From contig JANQPK010000390.1 of assembly GCA_028289505.1 (NCBI GenBank), positions 1-6,147 of the forward strand: a stretch of 6,147 bases of DNA, read 5' to 3'. This DNA is from Cyclobacteriaceae bacterium (lineage in GTDB: Bacteria > Bacteroidota > Bacteroidia > Cytophagales > Cyclobacteriaceae). Under the pieces are notes generated by a model. That model made no database searches. It was not told the origin of the DNA and was given only the letters and a program-made list of their open reading frames with translations. Positions 1-5,130 of this stretch are shown here, piece after piece. The translations under genes were made by a program, and so were the position numbers. How positions within the stretch are numbered: position 1 is the stretch's first letter; each line of letters begins with the position of its first letter.

Positions 1-571
1 CTCTAACTGGAACATCCAAAATCATTCCTTGGGCGGTGGCCTTCACTAAATTGGTAGTTTGTCCTGAACTACGCGAAGCACCCTCTTTGATCAATTGCAC
101 CTTATTCTCGGCAGCTTGCAGGCGTTCCTTGTTCAGGTTATAATCCAACAAAAACCGGTTATACTCAACCTCAGAGATTATCTGATCCCGATAGAGCGCT
201 TCTTGCCGGTCCTTCTCTATTTTGGCGTTATCGTAATTGATGTGTGCTGATTTAAGTTCGGTCTGTGCGTCGTTCAACTCCACCATGTTGGGGATAATAC
301 GAATCTTGGCTAACAGTTGACCTTTTTCTACAGTCTCCCCTGGTTCTACAAATAGGGTCTCCACTACACCAGAAACCTGGGATTTGATATCAATTTCTTT
401 GCGGGGCACGATGCTACCAGTGGCGGTGGTTTTCTTCATGATATCTACCAATTCCGGTTGTTCCGTCTCGGTGGCTATGGTCTCCGGCTCGGATTGGCTC
501 ATGTAAAAGCCAGCACCACCTGATAAAGCTACCAGGCATAGAACGGTGATGATGATATATTTCTTTTTCAT
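1..571 (-). CDS. Periplasmic adaptor subunit of an ABC/RND-type efflux system (MacA/HlyD family), N-terminal part
   Basis: The gene starts at ATG 571-569 and is cut by the left edge after 190 codons. Residues 5-24 form one hydrophobic anchor segment after a KKK stretch. There is no lipobox, so the protein is probably held in the inner membrane by this helix with the rest in the periplasm. Residues about 49-92 (TATGSIVPRKEIDIKSQVSG, then VEPGETVEKGQLLAKI) are the first half of the barrel-sandwich (lipoyl-like) domain of membrane-fusion proteins. Residues about 96-165 are rich in E, K, Q and L and form the alpha-hairpin coiled coil. Residues 174-189 (VKATAQGMILDVPV) begin the second half of the lipoyl domain. 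The beta-barrel and membrane-proximal domains lie outside. Family members bridge an inner-membrane transporter to a TolC-like channel. The two permeases upstream on the same strand make a MacAB-like role likely; the substrate is unknown. No clear Shine-Dalgarno precedes the start. Confidence 0.9.
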   Translation of the reverse strand, partial: MKKKYIIITVLCLVALSGGAGFYMSQSEPETIATETEQPELVDIMKKTTATGSIVPRKEIDIKSQVSGVVETLFVEPGETVEKGQLLAKIRIIPNMVELNDAQTELKSAHINYDNAKIEKDRQEALYRDQIISEVEYNRFLLDYNLNKERLQAAENKVQLIKEGASRSSGQTTNLVKATAQGMILDVPVR

Positions 572-694
572 GTTTGCTGCTAGTGATTAGATGATCTTTC
601 AGTTAATAAGGTTTCCTATAATCATGCCACCTATATAATATATTGATAATCAATTATTTATAAAATATATATTCTTCATAGTACACAGAATATG

Positions 695-706
695 TCCGAT
701 ATCGGA
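695..706. repeat. Perfect 12-bp palindrome, candidate operator
   Basis: TCCGATATCGGA is identical to its reverse complement. It sits 124 bp upstream of the adaptor start codon, in an otherwise AT-rich stretch, where a dimeric regulator could bind. Its role is inferred only from symmetry and position. Confidence 0.35.
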
Positions 707-738
707 TAAAAAAGTGTGCATTTATGAACATGAATCCT

Positions 739-859
739 GATCTAATATTTAACAACTCATAACTAACATCTATCATTTAAAATCTGAAGTCTAAGATCTA
801 ATGTAGCGCCCTCACAATTAGCTGTAAGATTGTAGATATTACTTATTAGATATTAGATC
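739..859. repeat. Degenerate TCTAA/TTAGA repeat region with 10-bp inverted arms
   Basis: On the plus strand GATCTAATAT (739-748) recurs in shortened form as GATCTAAT (795-802), and its exact reverse complement ATATTAGATC lies at 850-859, directly after the permease stop on the minus strand. Related pieces include CTAACATCT, AAATCTGAAGTCTAAG and TTAGATATTAGATC, the last with two near-tandem copies. The left part carries the motif in one orientation and the right part in the other, so the whole could fold as a long, weak hairpin. No function is assigned. Confidence 0.4.
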
Positions 860-861
860 AT

Positions 862-2112
862 TCATTCATCTCGAAGTGCCACTACCGGATTGGTACTGGC
901 CGCCTTCCGTGCCGGAACTATTCCAGCCAGGGTGCCGGCCAAAACCAGTACTATCAGCGCGGTGACACTCACCTTGAAGTCAATTTCAGGGTTAGCAAAG
1001 AAATCACTCTGGGCATCGAACTCAATCAGCGCATAGTTGATCAGTTCAACAAACCCAACACCTGACAGCAAACCCAGGTATCCCGCTACCCCAGTGAGCA
1101 CTAATGACTCCAGAATGATCATGCTTACAATGGACCAGGGGGGGGCACCCACCGATTTGCGCACCCCGAATTCTTTGGTCCGCTCTTTTACGATGATCAG
1201 CATAATATTACCCACACCTACCACACCGGCAATAATGGTCATGATACTGACCAACCAGCTCACCGCTTTGATGCCGGCAAATAGCCCTTGTACTTCCTGA
1301 AATTCTTTTTCCACATTAAAAGAGCCAAGTGCGGACCGGTCATCCGGATGGATCTTGTGCCTTTGAGCCAAAAGGGCCTTGACCTTATCCTCCACCACCG
1401 CCGCAGGCACTCCAGCCTTTGGAATAAAACCAAACCATCCCAGGTCTTCCCCTTGATTGAAAGCCAGTTGCATGGTGGTATTGGGCAGATAGATGGTTTG
1501 AATATCTTGGATAGCATCATCTGACTGCAGTGGACTATCGAAGGTGCCCACCACCTTAAAAGGAACTCCCTTGATCTTGATATAGGTGTTAATAGGATCT
1601 TCATCTGGTTGATACAAACGACTCTTAACCTGCGAGCCAATCACCGCAATTTTGCGCCGATCTTTAATATCGTGTGCATTAATAAATCGCCCGCTGGTAA
1701 TGATCATGGGTTTTACATGGACGTACTGAGGATAGTCGCCGTATACCTGGAAGGAAACACTGCGGTCGCCCCTTACCACCATGAAATCACCACTCAAAAA
1801 ATTTCGAGGAGCAATTACTTCAATTTCCTTTATGTTTGACCTGATAGCACGAAAATCGCCATTATCTAAAGTGATCTGTCGCCCGGGCTGTAGGCCCTGA
1901 TAGGGTAAACTGGTTTGTTCGGTCCAAACGAAAACCGCATTTTTAGCGATATCAAAACCTTGCATTACCCCGTTGCGTAACCCATTGCCTGCGCCCATCA
2001 AAACCACCAGCATAAAAATGCCCCAAAATACCCCGAAAGCAGTCAGAATGGTTCTTAGCTTATGCTTTTTAAGGCTGTAGTAGATCTCTTGCCATTTATC
2101 CAGATCAAACAT
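862..2112 (-). CDS. ABC transporter permease, MacB/FtsX type without ATPase domain (second of tandem pair)
   Basis: This 416-aa inner-membrane protein has the MacB layout. An N-terminal helix (about 20-45, LTAFGVFWGIFMLVVLMGAG) is followed by a periplasmic core domain (about 46-280). Three C-terminal helices follow (about 282-308, 327-356 and 378-400), forming the FtsX-like permease domain. The cytoplasmic coupling segment VKERTKEFGVRKSVGA (308-323) and the ending GIVPARKAASTNPVVALRDE are typical of the family. No Walker A or ABC signature is present, unlike proteobacterial MacB, so a separate ATPase must energise it. The start ATG lies 2 bp after the stop of the upstream paralogue (TAA-GC-ATG), which implies translational coupling and probably a heterodimer. 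In MacB-type systems the core domain transmits ATP-driven movement to the adaptor and outer-membrane channel. The substrate cannot be told from sequence. An 8-C run on the coding strand (plus 1138-1145) encodes Ala323-Pro325. Confidence 0.9.
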   Translation of the reverse strand: MFDLDKWQEIYYSLKKHKLRTILTAFGVFWGIFMLVVLMGAGNGLRNGVMQGFDIAKNAVFVWTEQTSLPYQGLQPGRQITLDNGDFRAIRSNIKEIEVIAPRNFLSGDFMVVRGDRSVSFQVYGDYPQYVHVKPMIITSGRFINAHDIKDRRKIAVIGSQVKSRLYQPDEDPINTYIKIKGVPFKVVGTFDSPLQSDDAIQDIQTIYLPNTTMQLAFNQGEDLGWFGFIPKAGVPAAVVEDKVKALLAQRHKIHPDDRSALGSFNVEKEFQEVQGLFAGIKAVSWLVSIMTIIAGVVGVGNIMLIIVKERTKEFGVRKSVGAPPWSIVSMIILESLVLTGVAGYLGLLSGVGFVELINYALIEFDAQSDFFANPEIDFKVSVTALIVLVLAGTLAGIVPARKAASTNPVVALRDE

Positions 2113-2114
2113 GC

Positions 2115-3362
2115 TTATTGGTCTTTTAGTGCGGCTACAGGTTTAATTCTGGAAGCCCTGATTGCCGGTACTAATCCAGCCAGTGCTCCAGCGAATATCA
2201 ATACCAGAGTAGCGCTAATAGCAACGTTCAGATTTACCTCTGGCTGGGAAAAAAACTCTATATCAGCACCAGCCATCTCCAACAAGTGATTTACGCCTTC
2301 CAGGGTGAGGATACCACTTAACAGTCCCAGATAGCCAGCCACTCCTGTGATAAAGATGGCTTCCTGTAGAATAAGACTAACAATTGAACCAGGGGTGGCG
2401 CCAACCGCTTTTCTGATACCAATTTCCCGGGTACGATCTTTGACCACAATGATCATGATATTGCTTATGGAAATGATTCCCGCAAACAGTGTGAGCACCC
2501 CAATTACCCATACAAAGCTTTTGATCCCAGTCATCAACCCCATCACTTGTTTGTATTGGTCTTCCTGGTTGTGGGTCCAGAAGGCTTGATTGTCGTCCGG
2601 ATGCACAATATGCCGTTGTGCTAAAAACTTCAAAATGCGTTGCTCCAGCTCCTTACCAGTAATAACAGATTGATCGGTTCCTACTGCGAACAGTGTCACC
2701 GGTCCACCGGGATTAAAGGTTTTCTGGAAAGTCTTGAAGGGGATGTAGATGCGTTCACCCTGGTTGAAGGCATTCCCTTCAAAGTGAAAAACACCCACTA
2801 CTTTGAAATGTACATCCTTCACCCTGATATACTTGCCGATGGGATCCTCATTGCCAAACAGTACTTCACTGACCCGATCCCCAATATTGCATACTTTCCG
2901 GCCCTCCATGTTATCATTGAGGTTAATGGGACGACCATTGATGTATTTAAAGGTTACTTTGATCGGGAAATAATCCTGATTAGCGCCGTATACCACAAAA
3001 GGGCTGGCGGTACCGTTATAAGAGGCCAGGTAGTTGCCTTGCAACCAATTTTCCGGGCTCATGATTTCAATACCTTCAATATTATCTCTTAAGGCTTGTA
3101 GGTCTTCTTCGGTAAATTGCAGTGCCCTGCCAGGGGGCATCCCTTTGTAAGGGATAGAGGTTCTGCCGGTAAAGAACCAGATGCTATTGGTGGCATCCAA
3201 CAACATACTTTTTGCTACACCGTTCTGCAGGCCTTGACCGGCTCCCAGCAGGATGATCAACATCAGGATACCCCAGAATACACCGAAGGCCGTAAGAGCC
3301 GTACGCAGTTTGTTCTTTTGAAGCGTACTGAATATCTCTTCCCATTTGTCAAGATCAAACAT
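2115..3362 (-). CDS. ABC transporter permease, MacB/FtsX type without ATPase domain (first of tandem pair)
   Basis: I start this gene at ATG 3362-3360, giving 415 aa beginning MFDLDKW, exactly as in its downstream paralogue. The frame is open to a TTG at 3371, but that start would add three residues with no counterpart. The layout is an N-terminal helix (about 20-45), a periplasmic MacB core domain (about 46-280), and three C-terminal helices (about 283-307, 326-352 and 378-400). The coupling segment is VKDRTREIGIRKAVGA (307-322). No ATPase motifs are present. The first 50 residues match the paralogue at 36 positions; the periplasmic part is more divergent, though both keep an AQRHxxHPDD motif near 249-257. 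It is the first gene of the minus-strand operon and has no Shine-Dalgarno. With its partner, the adaptor at 571-1 and an ATPase outside the window, it likely forms an ABC export or efflux complex. Confidence 0.9.
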   Translation of the reverse strand: MFDLDKWEEIFSTLQKNKLRTALTAFGVFWGILMLIILLGAGQGLQNGVAKSMLLDATNSIWFFTGRTSIPYKGMPPGRALQFTEEDLQALRDNIEGIEIMSPENWLQGNYLASYNGTASPFVVYGANQDYFPIKVTFKYINGRPINLNDNMEGRKVCNIGDRVSEVLFGNEDPIGKYIRVKDVHFKVVGVFHFEGNAFNQGERIYIPFKTFQKTFNPGGPVTLFAVGTDQSVITGKELEQRILKFLAQRHIVHPDDNQAFWTHNQEDQYKQVMGLMTGIKSFVWVIGVLTLFAGIISISNIMIIVVKDRTREIGIRKAVGATPGSIVSLILQEAIFITGVAGYLGLLSGILTLEGVNHLLEMAGADIEFFSQPEVNLNVAISATLVLIFAGALAGLVPAIRASRIKPVAALKDQ

Positions 3363-3368
3363 CGGAAA

Positions 3369-3402
3369 CAAATCTAGTATTACCCTAAAGGGTATGTGTC
3401 AT
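3369..3402 (-). promoter_or_regulatory. Candidate promoter of the permease operon (-33 ATGACA, -7 TAGATTTG)
   Basis: On the minus strand TAGATTTG (3376-3369) matches the Bacteroidota -7 consensus TAnnTTTG fully. ATGACA (3402-3397) lies upstream with a 20-bp spacer; it resembles a -33/-35 element but lacks the TTG core. Only six bases separate the -7 box from ATG 3362, so the transcript would begin at or very near the start codon, giving a leaderless or nearly leaderless mRNA. This is consistent with the absence of a ribosome binding site. The box match is seen; promoter activity is inferred. Confidence 0.4.
3381..3394. promoter_or_regulatory. Inverted repeat in the promoter spacer, candidate operator
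   Basis: TACCCT-AA-AGGGTA is a perfect 6-bp-armed inverted repeat. It is centred within about 1 bp of the middle of the 20-bp spacer between the candidate -33 and -7 boxes of the permease operon. That position fits a repressor site, or a MerR-type activator site acting on a long spacer. No regulator gene is in the window. Confidence 0.35.
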
Positions 3403-3468
3403 TCTGGAGTAAATGAATGTCAAAAGTTGTCATGATTTGGAGGTCATCGGTGGCAAGATGAAAGTTTG

Positions 3469-3484
3469 TGGTACAGCTGTAGCA
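3469..3484. promoter_or_regulatory. Imperfect 16-bp palindrome in divergent intergenic region
   Basis: TGGTACAGCTGTAGCA contains a perfect 10-bp core (TACAGCTGTA, 3472-3481). Only one base pair of the eight symmetric pairs is mismatched. It lies 107 bp upstream of the permease start and 74 bp upstream of the stress-protein start, so it could serve either divergent unit. No good promoter for the stress gene could be fixed: the best -7-like sequence is TAGATTTT at 3530-3537, without a matching -33. Confidence 0.3.
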
Positions 3485-3557
3485 GATCTTCCATTTAATG
3501 CTGGAAAAAAATGGATTATCTCACTATGTTAGATTTTTATTTTTACCAACAACAAAC

Positions 3558-4367
3558 ATGAAAACTGTAATTGCTCCCATTGATTTCTCAGAGGTATCAA
3601 AAAATGCACTGTGGTTTGCCGGGGAAATCTGTAAAAGGACCGCCGCCCGTCTAATTGTGGTGAATGTGATGAACGATGGTGACGACAGGGAAGCAATTCA
3701 TCGTGAGATAAAGCAAGCCATATCAAATTTACAAAACTTCATTGGTTCAGAGGTTCAGGCCGATGCGGCTATGGTTAGTGGAAATTTTGTCAGCTCACTT
3801 ACCGAATTAATCGGGGAATATCAACCTGACCTGATGGTAATGGGTACTAAAGGGGCCAGCGGTTTGAAAAGAATCCTGATCGGCAGTAATACGGTACAGA
3901 TATTGGCCAATGTTCAGATTCCGGTACTGGTGATTCCGGAGGTAGCAAGGTTTAAGAACTTTTTAAAGGTAGGGAGAAACCGGGTGGTGTTGGCCACGGA
4001 CCTTCACGAATTAAAGGATGAATCCGCTTTGGATATTCTGAAGGAATTAGCATTGCTGATCGAAGAACCCAAGTTAAGGGTAATCAGTGTGAGACCTGAG
4101 AATACGGATATTGATGATTCAAAAAGGATGGAGCGTAGCGCACTGGTCTCACATTTTAGACCCGAGGTGCCTACTGAGTGGTACACTATTTTCAGTAAAA
4201 GCGTTTTGGGCGGCATTAAGTACTATCTTGATAAAAACCGAGATACGGGACTGGTGGCCATGATAGCCCGAGATACTGGTCAACTGATTCAAAAGCATTT
4301 CACCCGAGAAATGGCCTCACATACAGAGTATCCATTGCTGGTAATGAACGAAGGGGACCCGGGCTAG
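3558..4367 (+). CDS. Universal stress protein, two-domain (UspA family)
   Basis: The start at ATG 3558 gives 269 aa beginning MKTVIAPIDFSEVSKNA, the classic Usp opening with strand 1 followed by Asp9. An upstream in-frame ATG at 3498 would add 20 residues with no family resemblance. Residues 1-128 form a complete Usp domain. The nucleotide-binding loop G-2x-G-9x-G-S is intact (G96, G99, G109, S110, in MGTKGASGLKRILIGS) and is followed by the usual last strand VQIPVLVIPE, so ATP binding is likely. Residues 140-264 form a second Usp-like half (RVVLATDLHELKDESALDIL, ending TEYPLLVMNE) in which the glycine loop is replaced by MIARDTGQLIQKHFTRE, so it probably does not bind ATP. Tandem Usp proteins are cytoplasmic stress or starvation factors; the exact role here is unknown. 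The gene is divergent from the permease operon, sharing a 195-bp intergenic region. There is no Shine-Dalgarno, only an A-rich leader. Confidence 0.9.
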   Translation: MKTVIAPIDFSEVSKNALWFAGEICKRTAARLIVVNVMNDGDDREAIHREIKQAISNLQNFIGSEVQADAAMVSGNFVSSLTELIGEYQPDLMVMGTKGASGLKRILIGSNTVQILANVQIPVLVIPEVARFKNFLKVGRNRVVLATDLHELKDESALDILKELALLIEEPKLRVISVRPENTDIDDSKRMERSALVSHFRPEVPTEWYTIFSKSVLGGIKYYLDKNRDTGLVAMIARDTGQLIQKHFTREMASHTEYPLLVMNEGDPG

Positions 4368-4417
4368 TGCTGCTATTTGGGATGCAGGTTTTCCCAGACA
4401 ATTACAGAAGTACCATC

Positions 4418-4469
4418 AAGGGTTAAATTTGCTCTTTTCACAGGGCCGATTTCTTTAAATTTCACCCTT
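4418..4469. repeat. Inverted repeat with 13-bp arms in the leader of the 202-aa gene
   Basis: AAGGGTTAAATTT (4418-4430) and AAATTTCACCCTT (4457-4469) pair at 12 of 13 positions around a 26-nt loop. This is the strongest inverted repeat in the window. It fills much of the 117-bp gap between the stress gene and the next start codon, ending 15 bp before ATG 4485. No T-tract follows, so it is not a classical terminator on the plus strand. It could be a leader structure, an operator pair, or an attenuating or mRNA-stabilising hairpin. Confidence 0.45.
4424..4431 (+). promoter_or_regulatory. Candidate -7 box for the 202-aa gene
   Basis: TAAATTTG matches the Bacteroidota -7 consensus TAnnTTTG and would place the transcript start near 4436-4438, leaving a leader of roughly 50 nt. 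The -33 region (around 4401, ATTAC) is a poor match. The box overlaps the left arm of the inverted repeat, so a protein bound there would cover it. Confidence 0.25.
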
Positions 4470-4484
4470 TGAAAACTGCCCTCA

Positions 4485-5093
4485 ATGCTTACCGAGAACG
4501 AAGTTGGCCAATTACTTGATATTCCGGAGGTAAAGCACATTGTGCATCAACTGCACCAGTCATTTACCAAGGAAGAAACGGAGCTAAGGAATATCAGCTT
4601 ACATGACTTTCTTTCTGGAGTTTTATTGACGCCATCAGTAGCCTTGGCAAAGGTGGATGGCACTACTAGCCTATTTGAGGAATTATCAATAAACAAGAAA
4701 GCCCGTAGATTTTCGAAAGGAGGTTTTTTTTTAAAGCATGACCCGGTGGTTAAAATGGTAATCCTATTGCAAAACCGGTTTCAATACTGGGAACAACATT
4801 TTTTTCAGGCCCTTAAAAACATCCTAAAAACGGTGGTTCCGGAGATAGCGCTATCGCATCAATCACAGCAAAGCCAGTATGCTACCAGCAATCCTTTTAC
4901 CATGTTTATGAACTCCTCCTACATACTGATTCGATTTTTGGAGACTTTCTTCTTGCCCGAAGGGGAGGAAATAACCAATACGCGCAGGGTTTCCCATGTA
5001 GAGTATCAGAAAATAAACAGTATTGGAGAACAGTTGAGATTGTCCGATGTGGGATCATTTAGAAATTTTGTCACCACCTTTGAGGTAAAGTGA
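4485..5093 (+). CDS. Hypothetical protein, 202 aa, probably cytoplasmic
   Basis: I do not recognise this protein. ATG 4485 is the first in-frame start after a stop at 4470. There is no signal peptide and no convincing membrane helix. It reads as a mainly alpha-helical soluble protein: an acidic N-terminus (LTENEVGQLLDIPEVKHIV), a segment ISLHDFLSGVLLTPSVALAK (37-56), a basic stretch NKKARRFSKGGFFLK (70-84), then hydrophobic/aromatic helices (MVILLQNRFQYWEQHFFQAL; YILIRFLETFF). No catalytic motif, Cys cluster or nucleotide-binding motif is visible. The composition and lack of stops over 203 codons look like a real gene. Nine Ts at 4724-4732 encode G80-L83. The gene is followed after 37 bp by an exported barrel-like protein, so the two are probably co-transcribed. 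No Shine-Dalgarno precedes it. The function is unknown. Confidence 0.75.
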   Translation: MLTENEVGQLLDIPEVKHIVHQLHQSFTKEETELRNISLHDFLSGVLLTPSVALAKVDGTTSLFEELSINKKARRFSKGGFFLKHDPVVKMVILLQNRFQYWEQHFFQALKNILKTVVPEIALSHQSQQSQYATSNPFTMFMNSSYILIRFLETFFLPEGEEITNTRRVSHVEYQKINSIGEQLRLSDVGSFRNFVTTFEVK

Positions 5094-5121
5094 TACGAAA
5101 ACTGTTGTTTTGTCTGTTATT

Positions 5122-5127
5122 AAGGAG
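5122..5127 (+). promoter_or_regulatory. Strong Shine-Dalgarno (AAGGAG) fixing the start of the barrel protein
   Basis: AAGGAG lies 3 nt before ATG 5131 and 9 nt before an in-frame GTG at 5137. It rules out the in-frame TTG at 5110, which lies upstream of it. ATG 5131 is preferred by codon; GTG 5137 has the better spacing. Both give the same signal peptide core. No other gene in the window has such a site. Confidence 0.55.
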
Positions 5128-5130
5128 TGT

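Larger units (their letters stand above)
572..861 (-). promoter_or_regulatory. AT-rich gap between second permease and adaptor gene; probable adaptor promoter region
   Basis: This gap has no credible gene. The half next to the adaptor (about 601-720) is very AT-rich and includes TATATTTT on the minus strand (669-662), a 7/8 match to the Bacteroidota -7 box TAnnTTTG, without a clear -33 TTG. It also holds the imperfect palindrome ATTGAT-A-ATCAAT at 642-654 and a perfect 12-bp palindrome at 695-706. The half next to the permease stop holds the TCTAA/TTAGA repeats. The size of the gap suggests that the adaptor may have its own promoter, although read-through from the permeases is possible. No GC-rich hairpin with a T-tract is seen after the permease stop. 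Confidence 0.4.

Noticed and set aside
533..571. Lipoprotein signal in the adaptor (Cys12 in the hydrophobic segment)
   Set aside because: The residues before Cys12 (TVL) do not fit a lipobox, and Cys12 sits mid-helix; a simple membrane anchor fits better.
811..828. CTCACAATTAGCTGTAAG as an operator or terminator stem
   Set aside because: Only six of nine symmetric pairs match and no T-tract follows, so it is too weak to call.
1037..1300. Plus-strand frames of about 75-90 codons opposite the permeases (also 1288-1524, 1609-1839, 2062-2289, 2347-2589, 3117-3377)
   Set aside because: All are antisense to well-supported permease coding sequence and show no protein features of their own.
2640..3092. 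150-codon plus-strand open frame opposite the first permease
   Set aside because: It lies fully antisense to a clearly recognised permease with family motifs along its length, and its translation shows no domain; it is a shadow of the real gene.
3363..3371. Upstream TTG start (3371) for the first permease
   Set aside because: It would add MFP before MFDLDKW, which is the exact start of the paralogue. The candidate -7 box (3376-3369) also overlaps it.
3451..3475. GGTGGCAAGATGAAAGTTTG as a sigma-54 (-24/-12) promoter
   Set aside because: The GG of TGGC is present but no GC occurs at the required distance.
3498..3557. Upstream ATG (3498) for the stress protein
   Set aside because: The extra 20 residues do not resemble the family, and MKTVIAPIDFS from 3558 is the canonical Usp start.
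4738..4761. ATG after the internal AAAGGAGG as a start of a nested gene
   Set aside because: The frame ends after seven codons and the spacing is about 14 nt.
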